A stretch of 64,000 nt of DNA from JAOZTV01 sp965371805 (GTDB taxonomy: Bacteria > Acidobacteriota > Aminicenantia > UBA2199), in contig CBDUZW010000002.1 of assembly GCA_965371805.1 (NCBI GenBank), positions 62,001 through 126,000 of the forward strand, written 5' to 3'. The notes under the pieces are model-generated. The model searched no databases, had not been told where the DNA came from, and saw only the letters and a program-made list of their open reading frames with translations. Position numbers and translations under genes: made by a program. Position 1 is the stretch's first letter. Each line of letters begins with the position of its first letter. Below, piece after piece: positions 42,907 to 51,791 of this stretch.

Positions 42907-44634
42907 TTAAAATTTGAAGAAAAGAGGGATTAAAATGATTGATAATGCAGAATATATTAATACTAAGGGAAATCCAATTTTGAAATAGTCACTAAATTTA
43001 TAACTGCCGGCACTATAAACCATAATATTCGTTTGATATCCATATGGAGTTAGAAAACTTCCACTCGAACCGTATGCAACCGCCATTATGAATGGTATTG
43101 GAGATACCGCGAGGGAGAGGGAGATTGAGTAAGCAAGTGGAAATACAATCGCAGCAGCAGCACTATTTGTAATAACTTCTGATAGAATTCTGGTTAAAAT
43201 AAATATTCCGATAAAACTACCATATACTCCGTATCCTGAAGAAATCTTAATAATAAAATCAGCAATCAGATCTGATGCACCTGTACTTAACAAGACTTTT
43301 GAAATTCCAATTGCAGAGCCAATAAGCACAAGAATATCTATATGTAAATTTTCTTTTATTTCCTTCAATGAAATAAATTTTGTAATTAAAAAAACAAAAA
43401 GAGTTGCCAGCATTGATTTAAAGAGTGGTACAATTGCAAGTGAGGCAAGCATTATTCCAGATAGAAAAACAGCAAAAACAAAAAAACTTTGATTAGTTGA
43501 AAATTTTGATTGAACATTTAGTTTATTAATTGAATAAAAATTTCTCTTCAGATTGTCTCTTTTTCCATAATCATTACCTACGGCAAGTATAAGATCATCA
43601 CCAGGTTTCAATTCAATAAGTCCAATTTTTCCAGATAATTTCTTGTCACCTCTTCTTACTGCAACAACAGCTGCGTTAAACCTACTTCTGAAATTTACTT
43701 TTTGAATTTTTTTCCCCACTAACCATGATTCATGAGAAACTACAACCTCAACGAGGTTATTTTTTAAAATATCAGTGGTTTCTCCAAATATTTTTAAATT
43801 GTCATATATTTTAAGGTCCTGAATATTTGATATATCCCCTGTAAATATGAGTTTGTCGCCATCCTCAATAACTTCATCTGGTGATACCGGTGAGATTAAA
43901 TGGCCTTCTCTTATTATTTCAGCAAGGAAAATGTTTTTTAATTTTCTTAATTTATTTTCTATAACGGTTTTTCCGATTAAAGAAGATCCCGGCATTACCT
44001 TTGTTTCAATAAAATATTTTGACGGCACATCAAAATCCTGAATTTTGTTGTCAGGTAGTAATTTGTTTGAAAAAAAAGTTAAATATAGAACTCCAACAAT
44101 CACGAGAGGAAGACCAACAAAAGCAAAATCAAACATTTTTATTGGTTCCAGATTTCTGTCAATCACAAAACCATTAATAATTAGATTAGTGGCAGTTCCA
44201 ATTAATGTCATTCCTCCACCCATTATTGCAGCAAATGACAATGGTATTAAAAGTTTTGATGGAGGATAGATTTTATTTCTTTTTATAGGACCTATAAATG
44301 AAGCGACAATAGCAGTATTGTTTAAAAAACCTGAAAAAAGAGATGCTATGACTGACATCCTAAATACAGTTTTTCTAAATGATTTTTCTTTAAAAAAAAG
44401 ATTTGCCAGATAATCAATTATTACTGTTTTTTCAAGAATACTCGCGACTACTAATAATATCATCAAAGTCATTATTGAGGTATTAACGAAATTGATCAGT
44501 AGTTCTTGAGTTTTTATGAGATCTAAAACATAAAAAAGACTCAGAAATGAGAAAAAAAGCAGCGAAGGTTTAATTTTTGTTTTAATAAGTAAGACAAGAA
44601 GGCTAAATATTGAAAATAGAACAAAAAATTTCAT
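42907..44634 (-). CDS. SLC13/DASS-type anion transporter with TrkA-C domains
   Basis: 575 residues. Two clusters of membrane helices (about residues 1-175 and 380-575) enclose two TrkA-C-like cytoplasmic domains (about 200-375, FIETKVMPGSSLIGKTVIEN and VVVSHESWLVGKKIQKVNF). SGFLNNTAIVASFIGPI and NSAAAAIVFPLAYS are the paired SNT-like hairpin motifs of sodium-dependent sulfate/dicarboxylate carriers. Substrate unknown. Follows the DnaJ-like gene by 17 bases. Confidence 0.88.
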   Translation of the reverse strand: MKFFVLFSIFSLLVLLIKTKIKPSLLFFSFLSLFYVLDLIKTQELLINFVNTSIMTLMILLVVASILEKTVIIDYLANLFFKEKSFRKTVFRMSVIASLFSGFLNNTAIVASFIGPIKRNKIYPPSKLLIPLSFAAIMGGGMTLIGTATNLIINGFVIDRNLEPIKMFDFAFVGLPLVIVGVLYLTFFSNKLLPDNKIQDFDVPSKYFIETKVMPGSSLIGKTVIENKLRKLKNIFLAEIIREGHLISPVSPDEVIEDGDKLIFTGDISNIQDLKIYDNLKIFGETTDILKNNLVEVVVSHESWLVGKKIQKVNFRSRFNAAVVAVRRGDKKLSGKIGLIELKPGDDLILAVGNDYGKRDNLKRNFYSINKLNVQSKFSTNQSFFVFAVFLSGIMLASLAIVPLFKSMLATLFVFLITKFISLKEIKENLHIDILVLIGSAIGISKVLLSTGASDLIADFIIKISSGYGVYGSFIGIFILTRILSEVITNSAAAAIVFPLAYSISLSLAVSPIPFIMAVAYGSSGSFLTPYGYQTNIMVYSAGSYKFSDYFKIGFPLVLIYSALSIILIPLFFKF

Positions 44635-44651
44635 TAAAGGAGACCTGTATT

Positions 44652-46079
44652 TTATTTTTTCTTTCTAAAGAATGAAAAACCTGATTTCTTTTTAGAACTC
44701 TTATCATAAATAGAGAGTTTTTTTCTTGCGATGGCATTATCCGGGTTAATTGAAAGAGCTTTTCTAAAAAAACCCTCCGCTCTCTGCTGCATTTGCTCCA
44801 GTTCAAAAAGCAAACCCATTCGAACCATTGATTCTTCATTCCATGGGTCAAGTTCAAGAGCTTTTTCAAAGTTTTTTTGAGCAGCTCTTCTGAGAGATAT
44901 AACATTCATTTGACAAGTAGCAAGTAAAAGAAAATATGAAGCTTTTGAATTATCTAATTTAACTGATTCATCTAGAAGGTTTGTTGCTTCCCAAAATTTT
45001 GCTTGTTTATGAAGAGTGATCGCTTTTCTATATAATATTTTGGCTTTATTAATAAGATTTTCATTTAAATCTTCATTAGTTTCACCTTTTGATATTTTTG
45101 AATCATACTCCTTTCTTTTATCAGCGTTACTTAATGTTTCATATGCTTTATTAATTGATCCGAAGACATAATTTGCTTTATCTTTTATATTTGGGTCTGG
45201 AGCTTCAGCAACTCTGTCTGGATGGAATTTTTTTGCATATTTAAAATAAATAGTTTTGATTTCACTAAACTTAACATCATTCTTTATTTTAAATAATTGA
45301 TAATAATTAAGTTTACCTTTTTTTAATGTATTAAAAAGCTCTATCAATTCCTCAATGTTTTTGTCTAATTCTTTGTCAACCGTGATTTCAACAAAAGATA
45401 CAAGGTTTAAAAGATAATAATATATTATTTTTTTCCAAAATTCATCATCTGGCAATCTTATTTGCTTAGTGATTGAAATGTTTGGTATACTGGAAAATCC
45501 CTTTAATTTGTTTAAAAAGGAGAGGTCCTCTTTTGTTATGTGTTCATTTATTGAACTTGGAATTACTCCTACCTTTGGAGCCAAATGACCTAGTCTATTT
45601 CTATAATAGGAAACATTAATAGAGTGCTCCATTCCTTCAGAAATTATTCCCTGTAAATCTATACCAAATTTAGAATCCTCTGGTAAATCCGGCTCACCCT
45701 GTACAAAATCCCACTCCCCTGAAGTCATTGAAAAAACAGATGTAGCAATTGTTCTTACTTGATAAAGTAAACCAAAAAACAAATCCTTCTGAGATAAAAC
45801 ATTCATGTCAATTAAAGTTTTTCCTAATTTTTCTGTTTTTGTTTTTAATATGTCTGTAATATTTAAAAATTGATCTTGATCAATTTTTCCTATTTTAAAA
45901 AGAATTTCCCCTATCCGTTCCTGGATGACAGAGGTTTTTGCAAATGCAAGGCTTCCATTTATAAAGAACATGTTTTTCTTGAAACCATCCCCATTTATAA
46001 TAAGTTCACCTGAAATTTTTTTTTTTAATATCTGCTTGAATACAACCGGGATAGGGCTTTCAATAACTCTTTTTCCCAT
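44652..46079 (-). CDS. DUF4388 (PATAN-like) + J-domain + TPR protein
   Basis: 475 residues. N-terminal DUF4388-type domain (about 10-110, ISGELIINGDGFKKNMFFING; KIGKIDQDQFLNI), a middle helical part, a J-domain (about 262-330) with the HPD motif in AKKFHPDRVAEAPDP, and C-terminal TPR repeats (about 345-455, KNFEKALELDPWNEESMVRM). The J-domain should stimulate an Hsp70; DUF4388 domains occur in gliding and polarity regulators of delta-proteobacterial type organisms. No signal peptide, so cytoplasmic. Confidence 0.85.
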   Translation of the reverse strand: MGKRVIESPIPVVFKQILKKKISGELIINGDGFKKNMFFINGSLAFAKTSVIQERIGEILFKIGKIDQDQFLNITDILKTKTEKLGKTLIDMNVLSQKDLFFGLLYQVRTIATSVFSMTSGEWDFVQGEPDLPEDSKFGIDLQGIISEGMEHSINVSYYRNRLGHLAPKVGVIPSSINEHITKEDLSFLNKLKGFSSIPNISITKQIRLPDDEFWKKIIYYYLLNLVSFVEITVDKELDKNIEELIELFNTLKKGKLNYYQLFKIKNDVKFSEIKTIYFKYAKKFHPDRVAEAPDPNIKDKANYVFGSINKAYETLSNADKRKEYDSKISKGETNEDLNENLINKAKILYRKAITLHKQAKFWEATNLLDESVKLDNSKASYFLLLATCQMNVISLRRAAQKNFEKALELDPWNEESMVRMGLLFELEQMQQRAEGFFRKALSINPDNAIARKKLSIYDKSSKKKSGFSFFRKKK

Positions 46080-46180
46080 CTTTTGCTATCTCCTCAGGTT
46101 TTATTTACATCTTTTAAAGAGAGTACAACAAAAAAAAATAAAAGTCAAAATTTTTAACCTAAAAATAAATTAATCACATT

Positions 46181-46747
46181 TTAATAATAAAGAGTTATTC
46201 GTCTCTTTGATATTTGGATATTTCTTAAACCTGGAAGTAATTTAAACCAATCAAACATTGACTTTTTTAACTTTTGCTTTACCTGATATGCAGAAAATGC
46301 TTCATCTAGTATCTGGGGGTTATATTCAGTCCCATTAACAGTAATCCTAGAAAAAATAAGCCGCATTTTGTAGTCTTCACATTCAATTGTTCCTGAAAAC
46401 TTAAGTTCAACATCTTTTAGAAAAGAAGGAATTTTAGAATATTTCTTTCCTGTTAATTTAAGTTTAACACTTCCGGAAACTGAGTTTTTTCTTTCCATAT
46501 TCAGGTGTACATATTTAGCTTCTGGTGCATATCTTTTTGCATATATTAAATTTACATAAGAATTAAACTCTTTTTCAGTAAAAGTTACTTTTCTTAAAAA
46601 CATATCTTTTCGTTTTAACTTTTTAGCTTTTTTTAAAAATCTGTCGATTTTTTTTGCATCTTCTTTTGAAAATTCAGCTGCAGTTATTGAATAACTGAAA
46701 CATGCAATAATTATTAATCCAAATAAAACTTTTATATAATTTTTCAT
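46181..46747 (-). CDS. Secreted hypothetical protein
   Basis: 188 residues from the ATG at 46747, which has GGAG upstream; an in-frame ATG at 46780 lies inside the end of purN and is less likely. A signal peptide (about 1-22, VLFGLIIIACFSYSITAA) is followed by a soluble domain with the repeated beta pattern SVSGSVKLKLTGKKYSKIP and ELKFSGTIECEDYKMRLIF. I know it only as a conserved secreted hypothetical. Follows purN by 16 bases. Confidence 0.7.
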   Translation of the reverse strand: MKNYIKVLFGLIIIACFSYSITAAEFSKEDAKKIDRFLKKAKKLKRKDMFLRKVTFTEKEFNSYVNLIYAKRYAPEAKYVHLNMERKNSVSGSVKLKLTGKKYSKIPSFLKDVELKFSGTIECEDYKMRLIFSRITVNGTEYNPQILDEAFSAYQVKQKLKKSMFDWFKLLPGLRNIQISKRRITLYY

Positions 46748-46763
46748 TTTAACTCCATAATAC

Positions 46764-47357
46764 TTAATTTTTATTATCAATATCTCTAAAATAATGTCTA
46801 ATTGATTCAGGATAGATTTTGTGCTCTTCCTTCAGGATTTTTTCACTAAGTGTTTCGACTGTATCAGAAGTCTGAACTGAAACCGCTGATTGAGAGATTA
46901 TAAGTCCAGTGTCTATTCCTGAATCAACAAAATGAACAGTACATCCACTTATTTTAACTCCATAATCAAAAGCCTGTTTCTGTGCGTCTAATCCAGGGAA
47001 AGAAGGCAATAAAGATGGGTGTATATTTATAATCCGATCTTTGTATTCTTTTAGAAGAACTTTGCCTACGATTCTCATATATCCAGCCAGACAAATAAGG
47101 TCAATTTTATAAAATTTTAAAGTTTCTAATAATGATATCTCAAATTCTTTCTTAGATCTATATTTTTTTCTTTCAAAAATAAATTTTTTTATTCCATACT
47201 TTTCTGCTGTTAAAACTCCCGCAGCTTTTGCATTATCACTAATAACAACTTCAATATTATAATTTGAATTATTTTCTAATGAGTCTTTATAAATAGAGTC
47301 AAAATTTGAGCCCCTACCTGATAAAAAAACTGCAATTTTTCCTTTTTTTTTCTGCAT
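46764..47357 (-). CDS. purN: Phosphoribosylglycinamide formyltransferase
   Basis: 197 residues from the ATG at 47357. The frame runs on upstream to 47447, but that part is only a readthrough of the tRNA-Leu gene. Motifs are KIAVFLSGRGSNFDSI, LAGYMRIV, INIHPSLLPSFPG with the catalytic Asn/His pair, and CTVHFVDSGIDTG. It transfers formyl from 10-formyl-THF to GAR in purine synthesis. The start lies 12 bases beyond the tRNA 3' end, so it is probably cotranscribed with the tRNA and released by processing. The ribosome site is weak. Confidence 0.95.
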   Translation of the reverse strand: MQKKKGKIAVFLSGRGSNFDSIYKDSLENNSNYNIEVVISDNAKAAGVLTAEKYGIKKFIFERKKYRSKKEFEISLLETLKFYKIDLICLAGYMRIVGKVLLKEYKDRIINIHPSLLPSFPGLDAQKQAFDYGVKISGCTVHFVDSGIDTGLIISQSAVSVQTSDTVETLSEKILKEEHKIYPESIRHYFRDIDNKN

Positions 47358-47369
47358 TCTATTTTTAAC

Positions 47370-47453
47370 TGCCGAAGGGGGGACTCGAACCCCCACAGGA
47401 ATACTCCCACAAATACCTGAAACTTGCGCGTCTACCAATTCCGCCACTTCGGC
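47370..47453 (-). tRNA. tRNA-Leu (CAG)
   Basis: 84-nucleotide class II tRNA. On the minus strand the 5' GCCGAAG pairs with 3' CTTCGGC, with discriminator A at 47370. D-arm GTGGCGGAATTGGTAGAC, anticodon stem-loop CAAGTTTCAGGTATTTG with CAG (47417-47419), a leucine-type variable arm GGGAGTATTCC and the T-arm GGGGGTTCGAGTCCCCC are present. CCA is not encoded. Its in-frame translation MAELVDAQ... is the usual tRNA artefact. Confidence 0.97.
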
Positions 47454-47461
47454 AAGATTAG

Positions 47462-47490
47462 GTTATATTTCAACTTGACTGTTTTGTCAA
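47462..47490 (-). promoter_or_regulatory. Strong sigma-70-type promoter of tRNA-Leu/purN
   Basis: On the minus strand TTGACA (47485-47490), a 17-base spacer and TATAAC (47462-47467); the tRNA begins nine bases after the -10 box. A near-consensus promoter, as expected for a tRNA gene, and it likely also drives purN and the secreted protein. Confidence 0.85.
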
Positions 47491-47553
47491 GCCTCAAATT
47501 GCTAATATTCAGTTTATCTAAATAAAATGTTATAATTATTATTGGAGTTGTAT

Positions 47554-48471
47554 ATGAGTTTTTATTATAAACGTTTTCTTAATATTATTAGTTTAATTTT
47601 CTTTTTGTTTTTTATTCAGAGTTCCATTCAAGCAAAAGATATAGAGTTTCCTTTAATTCAATCATTTTCTTATTTTCCATATTTCGAAAATAGTCTTATA
47701 GCTGAAGGGACCATTGAAACAGGGATTGATATTTATCATTCAAATATTTTTACATTTAATAAAGAAGATAATATTATGAATGATTTTGAGCTCACAAGCT
47801 TTACACTTGGACTCAGGTACGGATTGACTAATAGGATAACGGCAGAATTATTTGTCAGGTATGCAGGACTTTCAGGTGGAATTATGGATGGATTTATTGA
47901 AAAATTCCATAAAATCCTTGGACTTCCTGATGCTTTTAGACCTGATTATCCAAGGGATATAGTTAATTACTTTAATAATGATAATTTTGAGTATGAAAAA
48001 AAGACTGGAAGCATATCTCCAATTATAGCTTCATTATTAGTCAGGGTATTTTCTGAAGAAAATTTCAATATTAATACAAGAATAGGACTTGGTATTCCAG
48101 TGAAGTCTAAACCAGGACTTTCCTCAGATAAGTTTTTTTTGACTGCAGGAGTTATATGTTCTTATAAGAGGGACAATTTAAAAGTTGAATTTTCAAATTA
48201 TATTTCCTTGTTTAAAGAACCAGAATGGTTGTTATCTGAGGATCTTAAAGATAAAATGTTTTTTTCTGAGATTAGGATAGTTTATAAGAGATTTCTTACA
48301 GGTTTTATTTTTAGAACCTCACCATTTATTGAAAGTGAAGCTTCTAGAAATGCTTATCAGATTCAGTTAGGGTTTAAAATAAGTGATAAAATAGAGTTTT
48401 TATTTCTGGAGGATTTTGCTCCTTTTGATACAACTCCTGATATCAGTTGTAATTTGCGAATAAGGTTTTAA
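47554..48471 (+). CDS. DUF3187-like outer-membrane beta-barrel protein
   Basis: 305 residues from the ATG at 47554 (GGAG seven bases before; the in-frame TTG at 47542 is unlikely). Signal peptide about 1-26, then alternating amphipathic beta strands with Tyr/Phe-rich turns and a C-terminal LRIRF, the aromatic end of outer-membrane proteins. GLTNRITAELFVRYAGLSGG, IEKFHKILGLPDAFRPDYPR and FEYEK resemble DUF3187. It implies an outer membrane. Function unknown. Confidence 0.7.
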   Translation: MSFYYKRFLNIISLIFFLFFIQSSIQAKDIEFPLIQSFSYFPYFENSLIAEGTIETGIDIYHSNIFTFNKEDNIMNDFELTSFTLGLRYGLTNRITAELFVRYAGLSGGIMDGFIEKFHKILGLPDAFRPDYPRDIVNYFNNDNFEYEKKTGSISPIIASLLVRVFSEENFNINTRIGLGIPVKSKPGLSSDKFFLTAGVICSYKRDNLKVEFSNYISLFKEPEWLLSEDLKDKMFFSEIRIVYKRFLTGFIFRTSPFIESEASRNAYQIQLGFKISDKIEFLFLEDFAPFDTTPDISCNLRIRF

Positions 48472-48479
48472 AATTTAAA

Positions 48480-49176
48480 TTATAATCTACCAATTGTAGC
48501 AATTTTATTTTTTTTAATTTTTTTAGGATATCTGTCAGTTATTACAATTCTTCCCTCTTTAGTTCTGTATCGGTATAGTTTGCTATTAGAATTTGAAGAA
48601 AATGTATAGGATGTTAGCGGCTTATTCATAAATTTAAAAATTTTCTTTATATAGTTTTTTGTTTCTTTATATGGAGGAACACCGTTATACTTTTCTACAG
48701 CGGTTTCACCTGCATTATATGCCGCTAATGTAAGAACTATATCTTTATTATATCTACGATAGAGATATTTTAAGTGTTTGATTCCTGCTTCGATATTCTC
48801 ATCGGCATTATAACGGTTGAAAACACCATATTGATTAGCTGTTCCGGGCATTAACTGCATAATTCCCACGGCACCTTTTTTTGACTTGGCAAACTGATTA
48901 TATCCAGACTCAGCTCTTGCTATTGCAAGAATCAGTTCTTTTTTTACTCCGTATTTTTTTGCAAAATGCTTTATTCTTGAGTATATGTAAACGGGAATGG
49001 CATTTGTAGAAGTGGTTTTTTTTTTTGTTTTTGTTTTTTGAAAAAAAACCGGCATTCAATTTTTTGCTAACAATAATTCCCAATTTGTTTTGCTTTAAAA
49101 TAATATTAGAAAGTAGATTTCCTGATAAAAATAAAACTACACATAATATTATAAAGAATGATTTTAATATGCTCAT
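48480..49176 (-). CDS. Secreted lytic transglycosylase (SLT family), broken by one base at an A-run
   Basis: Frame A (from ATG 49176, ATGA-coupled to alaS) gives a signal peptide MSILKSFFIILCVVLFLSG and a short linker; frame B (open from 49055 to 48480) gives the transglycosylase: AIARAESGYNQFAKSKKGAV with the catalytic Glu, GIMQLMPGTANQYGV, NIEAGIKHLKYL, TLAAYNAGETAV, and a C-terminal RYRTKEGRIVITDRYP segment like DUF4124. The frames differ by one base, and both cross a run of 11 A (coding strand; 49016-49026) and a run of 8 T (49041-49048). Removing one base from either run joins them into one ~230-residue secreted muramidase. Either a sequence error, a mutation, or polymerase slippage. Confidence 0.8.
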
Positions 49177-51788
49177 GTCTTTTTAAGAACCTCATAGATT
49201 TGTTCTTTTACTGTTTTGAAATCAACAATCAGGTCGCCACCTGCCTGTGCAAAATCTGCCCTTCCACCACCTTTCCCATTAAAGATTGGCGCAATACTGT
49301 TAACAATTGAACCGGCCTTCCATTTGTCTGTTATATCTTTAAAAACAGAGACGACTACCATTGATTTCTTCTCAGAGTTTGAGAAGAGAATGGCAACACC
49401 TTTTAATTCTGATGAGATTTTATCTGCAAATGTACTTAATTGTTTTCTGTCTATATTATTAATAAATTCAACAGAAAACATTATTGACTTACTTAGCGTT
49501 GCATTTTCAATAATTTGTTTTATATCTGTGGTGGGAGTGTCAGCGTTTTTTTCTTTTTCTTTTAATCGGAGTTTTTCATTAATACTTTTTAAATGTGTTA
49601 AAAGAGTCTCTGGTTTTTGCCCAAAATGAGATTGTATATTATTTAAAATCTGCATTTTTTCCTGTATGTATGCAAGCGCAATTTCTCCACCAACTGCTTC
49701 AATTCTTCTAATTCCAGAAGATATTGAGGATTCATTTATAATCTTAAATAATCCTATTTCACCAGTTTTATTTAAATGAGTTCCTCCACAGAGTTCTTTT
49801 GAAAATTCTCCCATTGTGACCAACCTGACCATATCCGAGTATCTTTCATCAAAAATAGCAATAGCACCTTTTGCAACTGCGTCTTCATAGGGTAGAACAG
49901 TAGTGCTTATTTTTAAGTTTTCCCTTATGTTTTTGTTGACTAAGTTTTCAGTTTCAAGCAACTCCTCATTAGAGAGAGCCTTAAAATGTGTAAAATCAAA
50001 CCTTAACCTGTTTGGTTCAACCAAAGACCCACTTTGTTTTACATGATACCCCAATACCTCTTTTAAAGCTGTATGGAGCAAATGAGTTGCAGAGTGATGG
50101 ATTGAGATGTTTTTCCTTTTGTTTATGTCAATTTTTATAAATACAGAGTCTCCAATTTTCAAGGATCCCTTCTCAAGTTTTATATAGTGAAGATACGCCC
50201 CTGAATCAATTTTTTGCACATTTTCTATTGAAAAAAAGGAGTCTTCATTTTTCCCAGTTCCTGAATCAGATTTTTGTCCTCCAGATTCAGCGTAAAATGC
50301 AGTTTTATCAAAGATGGCAATATATTCAATTTGCGGGTTTTTAAATTCAATGTTTTTTGTTTTCTCAAATGTTAAGTTATCTTTTTTATATAATCCGATT
50401 ATTTTTGTCTCAATTTCTGTGTTTTGATACCCTTCAAAAACAGTTTTATGCTTTCCTATATCTTCAAGTTGCATAATGCCATTGTTTTTTTCTAATAAAC
50501 TTTGGCGGGATCTGTTTTTTTGATCATTCAATTCCTTTTCATATTCATCTCTATCAATTTTAATATCTTTTTCAATAGCAAGATCAGCTGCAAAATCTAT
50601 TGGGAAACCATATGTGTCAGAAAGTTTAAAAAGTTCCTTTCCAGAAATTTTTTGCTTTTTGTTTTCAACAACATCGAGAAGAATATTTTCAAACCTCTTT
50701 AATCCGGTTAAAAGCGTTCTACTAAATCTTTTTTCTTCTGATAAGATCATTTCTGAAATGAACTTTTGACTATGAACCAGATCTGGATAAACGGTTTTCA
50801 TTAAGTTAACAACCTTTTCGCTTATTTTAAATAAAAAGGGCTCAGTAAACCCCAGGTTGTTTCCATGTCTAGCAGCTCTTCTTAATAACCTTTTCAGAAC
50901 ATAGCCTCTACCTTCATTTGAAGGAATAACTCCGTCTGAAATTAAAAACGTTAAAGCTCTTATGTGGTCAGCAATTACTTTTAAACTGATTTCAGATTTT
51001 GCTTCAGAAAGATCTGTTCCAAGTAAATCTTTAGTGAAATCTATTATTGGAACAAAAAGATCTGTTTTATAATTACTATCTTTTTTTTGTATTAAAGCAG
51101 TTAGTCTTTCCAAACCCATTCCAGTGTCTATAGAAGGTGCGGGCAAAGGGTTTAACTTCCCGGAACTGTCTTTAAAATATTGCATAAACACCAGGTTCCA
51201 AATTTCAACAAAACGGTTTTCGTTCAACTCAAAGTCAGGAATTCCAAATGCTTTTCCTTTATCAAAATGAATTTCAGAGCAAGGTCCGCATGGTCCTGTT
51301 TCTCCCATTTGCCAAAAGTTATCTTTCTCTCCCAGTCTAACGATCTTATTCTTGGGGACACCGATGCTTTTCCAAATATTAAAAGCCTCATCATCATCAT
51401 TATATATTGTGATCCAAAGATCTTCCTGCTTAAACTTAAAGTGATTAATAAGTAGATCCCATGAATATTCTATTGCTTTTTCCTTAAAATAATCTCCAAA
51501 TGAAAAATTTCCAAGCATTTCAAAAAAAGTGTGGTGAAATTCAGTTTTTCCAACTTCATTAAAATCATTATGTTTTCCTGAAACTCTCATACATTTTTGA
51601 ATAGAGACAGCTTGATTGTAATTTCTTTTTTCATCTCCAACAAAAACTTGCTTAAATTGATTCATCCCGGCATTTGTAAAAAGAAGGGTAGGGTCTTTTG
51701 CCGGTACTAACGGTGCCGATAGAACCTGGTGGTGACCTTTCTCCTTAAAATAGGATTTAAAGATCTTTCTTATTTCTTCATGCTTCAT
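49173..51788 (-). CDS. alaS: Alanyl-tRNA synthetase
   Basis: 871 residues, full-length. The class II catalytic core begins FKSYFKEKGHHQVLSAPLVP; TNAGMNQFKQVF, GETGPCGPCSEIHFDKG and the editing domain HHSATHLLHTAL with CGGTHLNKTG follow; the C-terminal GRADFAQAGG is typical of the C-Ala end. It overlaps the signal-peptide start of the transglycosylase by four bases and follows pilT by three. No frame breaks. Confidence 0.97.
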   Translation of the reverse strand: MKHEEIRKIFKSYFKEKGHHQVLSAPLVPAKDPTLLFTNAGMNQFKQVFVGDEKRNYNQAVSIQKCMRVSGKHNDFNEVGKTEFHHTFFEMLGNFSFGDYFKEKAIEYSWDLLINHFKFKQEDLWITIYNDDDEAFNIWKSIGVPKNKIVRLGEKDNFWQMGETGPCGPCSEIHFDKGKAFGIPDFELNENRFVEIWNLVFMQYFKDSSGKLNPLPAPSIDTGMGLERLTALIQKKDSNYKTDLFVPIIDFTKDLLGTDLSEAKSEISLKVIADHIRALTFLISDGVIPSNEGRGYVLKRLLRRAARHGNNLGFTEPFLFKISEKVVNLMKTVYPDLVHSQKFISEMILSEEKRFSRTLLTGLKRFENILLDVVENKKQKISGKELFKLSDTYGFPIDFAADLAIEKDIKIDRDEYEKELNDQKNRSRQSLLEKNNGIMQLEDIGKHKTVFEGYQNTEIETKIIGLYKKDNLTFEKTKNIEFKNPQIEYIAIFDKTAFYAESGGQKSDSGTGKNEDSFFSIENVQKIDSGAYLHYIKLEKGSLKIGDSVFIKIDINKRKNISIHHSATHLLHTALKEVLGYHVKQSGSLVEPNRLRFDFTHFKALSNEELLETENLVNKNIRENLKISTTVLPYEDAVAKGAIAIFDERYSDMVRLVTMGEFSKELCGGTHLNKTGEIGLFKIINESSISSGIRRIEAVGGEIALAYIQEKMQILNNIQSHFGQKPETLLTHLKSINEKLRLKEKEKNADTPTTDIKQIIENATLSKSIMFSVEFINNIDRKQLSTFADKISSELKGVAILFSNSEKKSMVVVSVFKDITDKWKAGSIVNSIAPIFNGKGGGRADFAQAGGDLIVDFKTVKEQIYEVLKKT

Positions 51789-51791
51789 ATA

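Noticed and set aside
47358..47447. N-terminal extension of purN beginning MAELVDAQ
   Set aside because: It is translation of the tRNA-Leu gene, a known artefact; family start is at 47357.
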